DNA of 10,294 nt from Planctomycetota bacterium (GTDB lineage Bacteria > Planctomycetota > Planctomycetia > Pirellulales > Pirellulaceae), in the NCBI GenBank assembly GCA_019347795.1, contig JAHWKS010000100.1:1-10294 (forward strand), written 5' to 3'. The notes under the pieces are model-generated. The model searched no databases. It saw nothing but the letters and a program-made list of their open reading frames with translations, and was not told where the DNA came from. Both the position numbers and the translations under genes were made by a program. This document shows positions 1 through 6,426 of this stretch, piece by piece; positions within the stretch are counted from its first letter, which is position 1; each line of letters begins with the position of its first letter.

Positions 1-351
1 CCGCTGCTGATTGATCAGGCCGCGGAGGCCGCGCGGCGGTGCGGCGTTCCGACGCGCCTCGGGGTGTACATCGCGGTCACCGGACCGAACTTCGAGACGC
101 GGGCCGAGTACCGCGCCTTTCGCCGCTTGGGAGGGGACGCGGTCGGCATGTCCACGGCGCCGGAAGCCATCGCCGCCGCCCAGCAAGGAATGCGGGTGCT
201 CGGCTTCTCGATCATCTCCAACGTCGCCCGCCCCGACGCCCCGACGGTGAACACCCATCAAGAAGTGCTCGACGCCGCCGAGCACGCCGAACCGCATCTT
301 ACGCAGATCGTCCTGGGAGTGCTGGAGCGAGACCGGCCGCCGTCTCCCTGA
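1..351 (+). CDS. punA: Purine nucleoside phosphorylase, trimeric class (3' part only)
   Basis: This is the C-terminal 116 residues of a phosphorylase that splits purine (deoxy)ribonucleosides with phosphate into a free base and (deoxy)ribose-1-phosphate, a cytoplasmic purine-salvage step. The frame is open at the left edge and ends at TGA 349-351. The segment GPNFETRAEY is the family's base-binding motif. By alignment from memory to human PNP, visible residues Y23, E32, M50, N74 and H86 correspond to Tyr192, Glu201, Met219, Asn243 and His257. Spacing is exact from Y23 to N74, then there is a two-residue deletion before the His. Glu plus Asn is the guanine/hypoxanthine-recognising pair of the trimeric class, so 6-oxopurine preference is expected. 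The protein ends about ten residues after the last helix, as is usual. The symbol is a family name; deoD-type hexameric enzymes lack this pattern. The neighbouring gene has no evident metabolic link. Confidence 0.93.
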   Translation, partial: PLLIDQAAEAARRCGVPTRLGVYIAVTGPNFETRAEYRAFRRLGGDAVGMSTAPEAIAAAQQGMRVLGFSIISNVARPDAPTVNTHQEVLDAAEHAEPHLTQIVLGVLERDRPPSP

Positions 352-371
352 CCCCAACGGCTCCGGCTGCG

Positions 372-380
372 TGATACAAT
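372..380 (+). promoter_or_regulatory. Candidate extended -10 promoter (TG-A-TACAAT)
   Basis: The sequence TGATACAAT has the extended -10 form TGnTATAAT with one mismatch and lies 62 bases before the ATG at 443. No convincing TTGACA-like -35 is visible about 17 bases upstream, which extended -10 promoters can tolerate. If used, transcription would begin near 387, giving a leader of roughly 55 bases. It would also put the longer GTG start at 371 upstream of the transcript. Assignment is by pattern only. Confidence 0.35.
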
Positions 381-442
381 GGCATGGCGCCGTCCCGCCT
401 CGCCTCATGCCCCACCAAACGATCGTTCCTCTTAAGCAATCC

Positions 443-3304
443 ATGAAACGCCTCCTGGTTTCCCTAGTTGTTTTCGTCATCGCGTCCACTTCGGCGGCGG
501 CTGAAGCGCCCGACTTCGCAAAAGACATCGCGCCGCTGCTGCGAAAGTACTGTGCGGGATGCCATAACGCCGATGACCCGCAGGCGGAGTTGGCGCTCGA
601 CTCGCACGCCGCGGCGATGAAGGGGGGCGACAGCGGCGCCGTGATCGCGCCCGGCAAGAGCGGCGAGAGCAAGTTGATCCGCGTGTTGACCGGCAAGGAT
701 GAGCCGAGCATGCCGCCCGAGGGTGAAGCCCGGCCGAGCGAGGCGGAGATCGCGCTGTTGGCGGCGTGGATCGACGCCGGCGCCAAGGGTTCTGAGATTG
801 CGCCGACGTTGCCGGAGACGCCGAAGATTGCGCTTTCCGCGCCGGCCCGCCGGCCGATTAACGCCGCCGCGTATTCGCCGGATGGCAAGACAATCGCCCT
901 TGCGCGGTACGGCGCCGTGGAGCTTCTATCGGTGGAAAAGGGGACGCCGATTGCGGCGCTGGAGGGCCTCAGCGGCAACGTCAATGCCGTCGGCTTCTCG
1001 CCGGATGGGAAACTCCTCGCAGCCGCCGCGGGCGAAGCGGGACTCTTTGGCGAAGTGCGAGTCTGGTCCGCCGCCGATCATAAACTGTTGCACACGCTAC
1101 GGGGACATCGCGACAGCATCTACGCCTTGGACATCAGCCCCGACGGCAACATGCTGGCCACGGGCAGCTACGACCATGACGTGAAGCTCTGGCGCCTGGA
1201 AACCGGCACCGAGCTGCGAACGCTGGAGAACCACAACGGCGCCGTGTTTGGTGTGGCGTTTCATCCCCGCGGGCATCTGCTGGCCAGCGCCAGCGCAGAT
1301 CGCACGGTGAAGCTCTGGGACGTGGAATCGGGGAAGCGGCTCGACACGTTCGAGCAATCCACGCAGGAGACATACGCCCTGGCGTTTCATCCCGACGGCA
1401 AGCGGCTGGCGGCCGCCGGGGCCGATAATCGCATTCGCGTCTGGTCGATCAGCGACAGCGGCGCCGAAGGGACCAATCCGATCCTGCTGTCGCGGTTCGG
1501 GCACGAGAAGGCAATCCTCCGGCTGGCGTTCTCGCGCGACGGCCGAACGCTGGTCTCGACGGGCGAAGATGAGCTTGTGAAGGTGTGGGACGGCAGCGAG
1601 ATGGTGCTGCGCGACACGCTGCCGCCGCAGCCGGACTGGAGTTCCGGATTGGCGATCGCTCCGGACGGCGAAACGGTCTTCGTCGGCCGGTTGGACGGCA
1701 CGTGGGACACGTACGCGATCGCCGACTCTGAGCCGCTCACGGAAGGGGCGGCGCCGATGACCAGCGAGACCGTTTCCGGTGACGCGGTAGCGGCCGAGTC
1801 GCCGCCGATGACGCAGGCCGAGGAAATCGAGCCAAACGGCGCGATCGAGCAGGCTGCGCCGCTCTCGCTCCCAGTGAACGTCAAAGGACGGCTTCACATC
1901 GAGAGCGATCCGCTCGCCGCCGACGTGGACCTGTACCGCATCGAGGCTAAGGAAGGGGAGTCCTGGGTGCTGGAGACCCAGGCCGCGCGAAGCGGCTCGC
2001 CGGCCGATACAAAGATCGAAGTGCTCGACGCCGCCGGCCGACCTGTCCCTCGGGTGCTCCTGCGGGCGACGCGGGACTCGTGGATCACCTTCCGCGGCAT
2101 CGACTCCTCCACGCTCGATTGCCGCGTCGTGTATTGGGAGGAGATGCAGCTCAATCAGTATCTCTACATGAACGGCGAGGTCGTGAAGCTCTACCGCGCG
2201 CCGCAAGGCCCAGACTCCGGCTTCCAGTTCTATCCCGGCTCAGGCAAGCGGCACACGTACTTCGACACCAGCGCCCGCGCCCACGCCTTGGATGAGCCGT
2301 GCTACATCGTCACGCCCTATCCGCCGGAGACCGAGCTGCCCAATAACGGCCTGCCCACGTTCACCGTCTACTACGAGAACGACGACGAGCACCGGCAGGC
2401 GTACGGCAAGGACTCTTACCTGACCTTCACCGCCCCGGCTGACGGCGAGTATCTGGTGCGCGTGAGCGACGTGCGCGGCTTCGCCGGCGACAGCTTTTCC
2501 TACGAGCTGACGGTCGGCCGCCCGCGGCCCGATTTCAAGATTACCCTCGGCGGCGCCAATCCGGAGGTTTCCGCCGCGAGCGGGAAACGGTTCACCGTCA
2601 CCGCGGAGCGGATCGACGGCTTCGACGGCGAGATCCGCGTCGATGTCGAGGGACTGCCGCCCGGCTTCCGCGCCACGACGCCGCTGGTGATCGAAGCCGG
2701 CCATCTCGAGGCTCGCGGGGTGATCAACGCCCTGCCCGACGCGCCGGCGCCGACGGAAGCGAACTGGGCCAAGACCAAGATCACCGCCACGGCTATGATC
2801 GGAGGGCGCGAAGTGACGCATGAGGTGAATTCGCTGGGAACGGTAAAGCTGGCGGGCGAGCCGAAGCTCTTCGTGCGTCTCTCGCCGCTGGATGAGGACG
2901 ATCCGGCGAAAGACGTGACGATCAGCCCCGGCGAGGAGCCGGCGGAGATCGTGATTCGCCCCGGGGCCACCGTCACGTGCCGGCTCAGCATCGACCGCAA
3001 CGACTTCGACGACCGCGTGAAGTTCGAGGTGGACAATCTCCCGCACGGCGTGATTGTGGACAACATCGGCTTGAACGGCGTCTTGCTCCCCGAGGGGAAA
3101 AGCGAGCGCACGCTCTACCTGACCGCCGCCGACTGGGTCCCCGCCACCCGCCGTCAATTTTTCGCCATGGCAAAAGCCGCCGGCGACCAGGCTTCCTACC
3201 CCCTGTGGTTACGCGTCCAAGAAGCGGAGAAGGTTCAAGCTCCCCTTTCGCAAAGTCGGACGGAAGGCGAAGATCCGCCGAAGCAAGACGTTCTGAGACG
3301 GTAA
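443..3304 (+). CDS. Secreted c-type cytochrome / WD40 propeller / PPC-domain protein
   Basis: 953 residues if started at ATG 443. I chose this start because MKRLLVSLVVFVIASTSAAA is a clean export signal (cleavage near residues 20-22), whereas the alternative GTG at 371 would place 24 polar residues in front of it. Domains in order: a mono-haem cytochrome c domain (about 25-116) with haem motif CAGCH at 37-41 and likely axial Met at M90 in SMPPEG; seven WD40-type blades (about 137-428), with SPDG/HPDG turns and closing VRVWS, VKLWR, VKLWD, IRVWS and VKVWD strands; an acidic linker; a PPC-like beta domain split in two (about 461-545 and 656-692) around a Tyr-rich insert; and two immunoglobulin-like beta regions (about 698-800 and 840-925). 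It is probably periplasmic or cell-surface. Such cytochrome/WD40 fusions are typical of planctomycetes, but their electron partners and binding targets are not established, so no specific function is claimed. No SD sequence is visible. Confidence 0.9.
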   Translation: MKRLLVSLVVFVIASTSAAAEAPDFAKDIAPLLRKYCAGCHNADDPQAELALDSHAAAMKGGDSGAVIAPGKSGESKLIRVLTGKDEPSMPPEGEARPSEAEIALLAAWIDAGAKGSEIAPTLPETPKIALSAPARRPINAAAYSPDGKTIALARYGAVELLSVEKGTPIAALEGLSGNVNAVGFSPDGKLLAAAAGEAGLFGEVRVWSAADHKLLHTLRGHRDSIYALDISPDGNMLATGSYDHDVKLWRLETGTELRTLENHNGAVFGVAFHPRGHLLASASADRTVKLWDVESGKRLDTFEQSTQETYALAFHPDGKRLAAAGADNRIRVWSISDSGAEGTNPILLSRFGHEKAILRLAFSRDGRTLVSTGEDELVKVWDGSEMVLRDTLPPQPDWSSGLAIAPDGETVFVGRLDGTWDTYAIADSEPLTEGAAPMTSETVSGDAVAAESPPMTQAEEIEPNGAIEQAAPLSLPVNVKGRLHIESDPLAADVDLYRIEAKEGESWVLETQAARSGSPADTKIEVLDAAGRPVPRVLLRATRDSWITFRGIDSSTLDCRVVYWEEMQLNQYLYMNGEVVKLYRAPQGPDSGFQFYPGSGKRHTYFDTSARAHALDEPCYIVTPYPPETELPNNGLPTFTVYYENDDEHRQAYGKDSYLTFTAPADGEYLVRVSDVRGFAGDSFSYELTVGRPRPDFKITLGGANPEVSAASGKRFTVTAERIDGFDGEIRVDVEGLPPGFRATTPLVIEAGHLEARGVINALPDAPAPTEANWAKTKITATAMIGGREVTHEVNSLGTVKLAGEPKLFVRLSPLDEDDPAKDVTISPGEEPAEIVIRPGATVTCRLSIDRNDFDDRVKFEVDNLPHGVIVDNIGLNGVLLPEGKSERTLYLTAADWVPATRRQFFAMAKAAGDQASYPLWLRVQEAEKVQAPLSQSRTEGEDPPKQDVLRR

Positions 3305-3334
3305 CGGTTCGGGACGCGCCTTGACGAGCGGGCG

Positions 3335-4174
3335 CTAAATTCGGCGCCAGCCGAAACGGCGGAGGCGGCCGGGGGGATCGGGCGCGAGGAACTCTTCCAC
3401 CAGTCCCTGCGTGTCGTCAGTGAGGTTGGTCATGCGGACCATCCACAGCGAGTGCGGGGCGCCGAGCGAGTCGAACAGCTCCTCGGGAAGCAGCTCCACC
3501 ACCGCGGAGGCGAGCTGTCGGTTCAGCTCGGGAGACGCCGGCTGCGGAGAGAGGTCTTGCGAGAACGCGGCGCGGAGTGAGGCCATCGTCATTTGCCACG
3601 CGAGACCCCGCAGGCCCCCTTCCTCGCGAAGGTCGTGGGCGAACTCGCGGGCGCGGTCGGCGTCGAAGGCGAACTCCGTCACGTCATGGTCGAGTAAGAG
3701 ACTCCCCAAAAGCAGGTCCGTCCAGCGTTCGCTGCGGCGGCGGATCTGGTTGAGCGCCACCGCTTCGTGAAGGTCGAAGCCCTGGCCGTAGACCAGGATG
3801 TTCAATGCACGGTTGCGGGCCTCCATCTGGCCGATGTAGACGCTGCGGGCGACCGGCTCGGCGTCGCCGTTTCCGCGCTCTTGATCGCAGAGGCACATGA
3901 CCGCCGTCCACACCCGGCCGAGCACCTCGCCGGTGAGGATCTCCTCCAGCACGGGCCGCACTTGCCGCCAGAGTTGGCGTTGCCGCGCGTGCGGCGCCGA
4001 TTGGACTTCTCGCGAATACGCTCCGAGGGCACGCCCCCACGAGTCGAGACGGAATTTCCCCGCCGCCCAATACCGCTCCAGCGCCGCCGGCGACCAGGAC
4101 GGGGCCAGCGCCACCAGCGCCGGCCCATGAGCGGCCGCAAGCGCCCCTAGCTCGACCAATTCCGATGCGTGCAT
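3335..4174 (-). CDS. Conserved-looking hypothetical protein, soluble and helical
   Basis: 279 residues, ATG at 4174 to TAG at 3335. I do not recognise a characterised family. The sequence has no signal peptide and no hydrophobic stretch long enough for a membrane segment, so it is probably cytoplasmic. It reads as mainly alpha-helical and charged. The most family-like stretch is about residues 86-128 (GRVWTAVMCLCDQERGNGDA, then PVARSVYIGQMEARNRALNI), followed by a Leu-rich helix near 150-165. The only Cys pair is C94/C96, with no further ligands to suggest a metal site. The C-terminus is basic (GRLRRFGWRRI). No good SD is visible; GAAGCGG just before the ATG is weak. The gene converges on the cytochrome gene with only 30 bases between stops. 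It lies 119 bases downstream of the small ORF and may have its own promoter. Coding is supported by length, composition and lack of a competing frame; function is unknown. Confidence 0.8.
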   Translation of the reverse strand: MHASELVELGALAAAHGPALVALAPSWSPAALERYWAAGKFRLDSWGRALGAYSREVQSAPHARQRQLWRQVRPVLEEILTGEVLGRVWTAVMCLCDQERGNGDAEPVARSVYIGQMEARNRALNILVYGQGFDLHEAVALNQIRRRSERWTDLLLGSLLLDHDVTEFAFDADRAREFAHDLREEGGLRGLAWQMTMASLRAAFSQDLSPQPASPELNRQLASAVVELLPEELFDSLGAPHSLWMVRMTNLTDDTQGLVEEFLAPDPPGRLRRFGWRRI

Positions 4175-4254
4175 TCCGCTTCGCCCGAGGAAAACAAACC
4201 CGCCCTCCTCAAGGCAAACCCGGCGCCGCGTGCACGCGGAAGAGTCGCGAATGG

Positions 4255-4283
4255 GCTAAGTTCGCAAAGCCCTAGAACTTAGC
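4255..4283 (-). terminator. Perfect 9-bp inverted repeat, possible end of the transporter transcript
   Basis: GCTAAGTTC (4255-4263) and GAACTTAGC (4275-4283) are exact reverse complements around an 11-base loop. In the direction of transcription the hairpin starts 10 bases after the small ORF's stop codon and lies about 80 bases before the start of the 3335-4174 gene. There is no T-run after it on either strand, so it is not a classic Rho-independent terminator. It could instead be a 3'-end stabilising hairpin or an operator for the downstream gene. An alternative 5-bp stem (GGGCT 4253-4257 with AGCCC 4268-4272) overlaps one arm. Confidence 0.4.
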
Positions 4284-4293
4284 AACTCGACCC

Positions 4294-4416
4294 CTACACC
4301 GTCGGCGCCGCTGCGTCCGGCCGGGGTTGCGATTCAGCATCATCATCGTTGACCGGGAGCGACGCGAGCGCGAGGAAGAAACCGACGCCAGTTGTGACGC
4401 GGACGAGGTATTTCAT
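4294..4416 (-). CDS. Possible small membrane or secreted peptide (40 aa)
   Basis: The short frame runs from ATG 4416 to TAG 4294, beginning 25 bases after the ATPase stop on the same strand. It encodes a basic start (MKYLVRV), a hydrophobic core (about residues 9-22, with GVGFFLALASLPV), then an acidic, Pro/Ala-rich tail (NDDDAESQ to the end). That is the pattern of a signal peptide or single-span microprotein. Third codon positions are mostly G or C, like the neighbouring genes, especially in the hydrophobic part. A perfect inverted repeat follows 10 bases after the stop, echoing the hairpins that follow other genes in this operon. Against it: very short length, a GGAG that is 15 bases from this ATG and better spaced for the out-of-frame ATG at 4423, and no recognised family. 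There is no lipobox Cys. It may be real or a remnant. Confidence 0.38.
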   Translation of the reverse strand: MKYLVRVTTGVGFFLALASLPVNDDDAESQPRPDAAAPTV

Positions 4417-4441
4417 ACATCATGACGGTTACTCCGTGGCG

Positions 4442-6310
4442 TTACTTCCCGCGCCTCGCAACCCGCTCCTCCCGTTGCCGCTGGCGCTGGCGGATGTGCT
4501 CCAGGTCGTCCTTGGGCGTGGCGTCGATCAGGCGGCGGGTGTAGGCCTCTTGCGGGTCGGCGTAGATCGCTTCCGAGGGGCCGAACTCGATGATCTTCCC
4601 TTCGTTCATCACCGCCATCATGTCGGCCATGAACTTCACCACGCTCAGGTCGTGGCTGATGAAGATATACGTCAGGTCGCGCTTCCGCTGCAGGTCCTTG
4701 AGCAGGTTCAGCACCTGGGCCTGGACCGAGACATCCAGGGCCGAGACCGACTCGTCGCAGATGATGAAGTCCGGCTCCACCGTCAAGGCCCGGGCGATGC
4801 AGAGCCGCTGCCGCTGGCCGCCGGAGAACTCGTGCGGATAACGGCGCAGGTGCATCGATCGCAGGCCGACTTCCTCCAACAAGGCGGCGGCGCGGTCGCG
4901 GCGGTCGCGGGCGGATTTCCCCACCCCGTGGATAACCATCGGCTCCACCAGCGCCGCCTCGATCGTCATCCGCGGGTTGAGCGAGCCGTAGGGATCCTGA
5001 AAGATGATCTGCATCCGCCGGCGGATGCGGCGCAGCTCGTTGTGGCTGAGCGAGGCGACGTCGGTCGCCTCGAACAGCACCCGCCCGGCGGTGATCGGGA
5101 CGAGGCGCAAGATCGCCCGGCCGGTGGTGGTTTTGCCGCAGCCGGACTCGCCCACCAGCCCCAGCGTCTGGCCCGGGTAGACGCGGAAGCTGATGTCGTC
5201 CACCGCCTTCACGTGATCCACCACCCGTTGCAAAACGCCGCGGCGGATGGGGAAATAGACCTTCAGATTCTGCACGTCCAACAGCGGCCGACGGCCTTCC
5301 TCGACGGTGGTCACGTCGGCGGCGTGCTGCGTCGGGTCGAAGGGATGCCCCATCGCCTTCAACTCCGACTTGGGGTGCAAGAGCCGTCCCCGGCCGTCGG
5401 TCTTGAGAAACTCCAGCCGCTGGGGAGTCATCTTCTTCTCACGGATGACCAGCTCGCCGTCCTTCTCGGCCGTCTCCATGTAGTCGCTCACCGTGGGGAG
5501 CCGCTTGAACGGCGTCTCCAGCCGCGGCCGACAGTTCAAGAGGCCCTTCGTGTACGGGTGGCTGGGGTTCTCGAAGATTTCCAGCACGGGTCCGTACTCG
5601 ACCACCTTGCCGTTGAGCATCACGGCCACGTCGTCGGCGATCTCGGCGATGACGCCCAAGTCGTGCGTGATGAAGAGGATGGCCATCCCGCGCTGGTCGC
5701 GGAGGTCGCGGAGGATGTCGAGAATCTGGGCCTGGATCGTCACGTCCAGGGCGGTGCTCGGCTCGTCGGCGATCAAGAGCCGCGGATTGCAGGAGAGGGC
5801 CATCGCGATCATCACCCGCTGCTTCTGTCCGCCGGACATCTGGTGCGGATAGGCGTCCACCCGCCGCTCGGCGTCGGCGATGCCCACTTCCTTGAACAGC
5901 TCGATCGTGCGGCGGCGGGCCTCCGCCTTGCTCACGTGCTGATGGATGCGGATCGCCTCCATCACCTGCGAGCCGACCGTGAACACCGGGTTGAGCGACG
6001 TCATCGGCTCCTGAAAGATCATGCTGATCTCTTTGCCGCGTAGTTGCCGCATCTCCGGCTCGGGGAGCCGCACCAGGTTCTCGCCGAGGAACGCAATACG
6101 GCCGGTTTCGATCTTCGCCGTGGGCGCCAGAAGCCGCATGATCGAGAGCGACGTGACCGACTTGCCCGAGCCGCTTTCCCCCACCACGCCCAGCGTGCGG
6201 CCCTCGTGGATGTCCAGCGAGATATCGTCCACCGCCTTGATCACGCCTTCTTCGGTGTAGAAGTACGTGCGGAGGTCGTCGATCTCGAGGAGGGGAGAAG
6301 GGTTATTCAT
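4442..6310 (-). CDS. Peptide-type ABC transporter ATPase, two fused nucleotide-binding domains (YejF/GsiA-like)
   Basis: 622 residues that would power import of a peptide-like substrate on the cytoplasmic face. NBD1: Walker A GESGSGKS 44-51, Q-loop Q100, signature MSGGQ 158-162, Walker B LLIADE 178-183 with catalytic E183, H-loop H216. NBD2: Walker A GESGCGKT 387-394, Q438, signature FSGGQ 495-499, Walker B FIICDE 515-520 with E520, H553. Both sites look catalytically intact. The stretch after NBD1 (HPYTKGLL, 251-258) is typical of the oligopeptide/dipeptide subfamily. The long linker (about 265-340) is charged, and the Cys cluster found after the NBD in many OppD/DppD proteins is absent. Start ATG 6310 is chosen because the in-frame ATG at 6367 would translate a palindromic repeat before MNNPSPLLEI. 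Length resembles GsiA, while gene order resembles yejABEF, so no symbol is assigned. It is the last clear transporter gene, 115 bases after the YejE-like permease. Confidence 0.95.
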   Translation of the reverse strand: MNNPSPLLEIDDLRTYFYTEEGVIKAVDDISLDIHEGRTLGVVGESGSGKSVTSLSIMRLLAPTAKIETGRIAFLGENLVRLPEPEMRQLRGKEISMIFQEPMTSLNPVFTVGSQVMEAIRIHQHVSKAEARRRTIELFKEVGIADAERRVDAYPHQMSGGQKQRVMIAMALSCNPRLLIADEPSTALDVTIQAQILDILRDLRDQRGMAILFITHDLGVIAEIADDVAVMLNGKVVEYGPVLEIFENPSHPYTKGLLNCRPRLETPFKRLPTVSDYMETAEKDGELVIREKKMTPQRLEFLKTDGRGRLLHPKSELKAMGHPFDPTQHAADVTTVEEGRRPLLDVQNLKVYFPIRRGVLQRVVDHVKAVDDISFRVYPGQTLGLVGESGCGKTTTGRAILRLVPITAGRVLFEATDVASLSHNELRRIRRRMQIIFQDPYGSLNPRMTIEAALVEPMVIHGVGKSARDRRDRAAALLEEVGLRSMHLRRYPHEFSGGQRQRLCIARALTVEPDFIICDESVSALDVSVQAQVLNLLKDLQRKRDLTYIFISHDLSVVKFMADMMAVMNEGKIIEFGPSEAIYADPQEAYTRRLIDATPKDDLEHIRQRQRQREERVARRGK

Positions 6311-6318
6311 GGTTCGCT

Positions 6319-6426
6319 CATCGTTTAACCGCGTGCCCGGCGGGCCGCGCGGCGGTGGAGTTGGCAAGCGGCGGATGATTTCAACGTCACGCCCTCGCGC
6401 GGCCCGCTGGGCCGCGGTTAAACGAT
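6319..6426. repeat. Palindromic intergenic element, copy 1 (REP-doublet-like)
   Basis: Left arm 6320-6351 and right arm 6396-6426 are inverted copies, differing by one extra base and one substitution, around a 44-base centre (6352-6395). Each arm has a head (ATCGTTTAAC) followed by a short palindrome of the form CGCG(T)GCCC-NNC-GGGCCGCG, so arms can fold singly or pair with each other. The left arm matches the left arm of the copy at 7646-7678 at 31 of 33 positions. The right arm touches the TGA of the YejE-like permease gene. The left arm ends 8 bases before the ATPase start. The element fills nearly all of the 115-base gap. Confidence 0.85.

Noticed and set aside
371..442. GTG start at 371 extending the cytochrome protein by 24 residues
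   Set aside because: It would bury the signal peptide and it overlaps the extended -10 promoter candidate, so ATG 443 is preferred.
1097..3157. Long minus-strand open frames (1097-2206 and 2240-3157) opposite the cytochrome/WD40 gene
   Set aside because: They have no recognisable domains and a shadow-type composition, while the plus-strand gene has clear haem, WD40 and PPC motifs throughout.
3316..3355. Weak hairpins between or near the convergent stops (GCGCC/GGCGC at 3316-3335 and TTCGGC/GCCGAA at 3340-3355) as a bidirectional terminator
   Set aside because: Stems are only 5-6 bp, one lies inside coding sequence, and no T-tract follows in the needed place. Such short stems are common by chance in GC-rich DNA.
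4226..4239. A 14-base perfect palindrome, CCGCGTGCACGCGG, upstream of the 3335-4174 gene as an operator
   Set aside because: One palindrome of this length is expected roughly by chance in a window of this size and there is no regulator gene nearby, so position alone is not enough.
4349..6043. A 564-codon open frame on the plus strand opposite the ABC ATPase
   Set aside because: It is antisense to a gene with both Walker A, signature and Walker B sets intact, and its His/Arg/Gln/Val-rich composition is what a high-GC gene gives when read backwards.
6308..6322. A four-codon frame ATG AGC GAA CCA TGA overlapping the ATPase start codon
   Set aside because: It is too short to separate from chance and has no ribosome binding site; it is formed partly by the end of the repeat arm.
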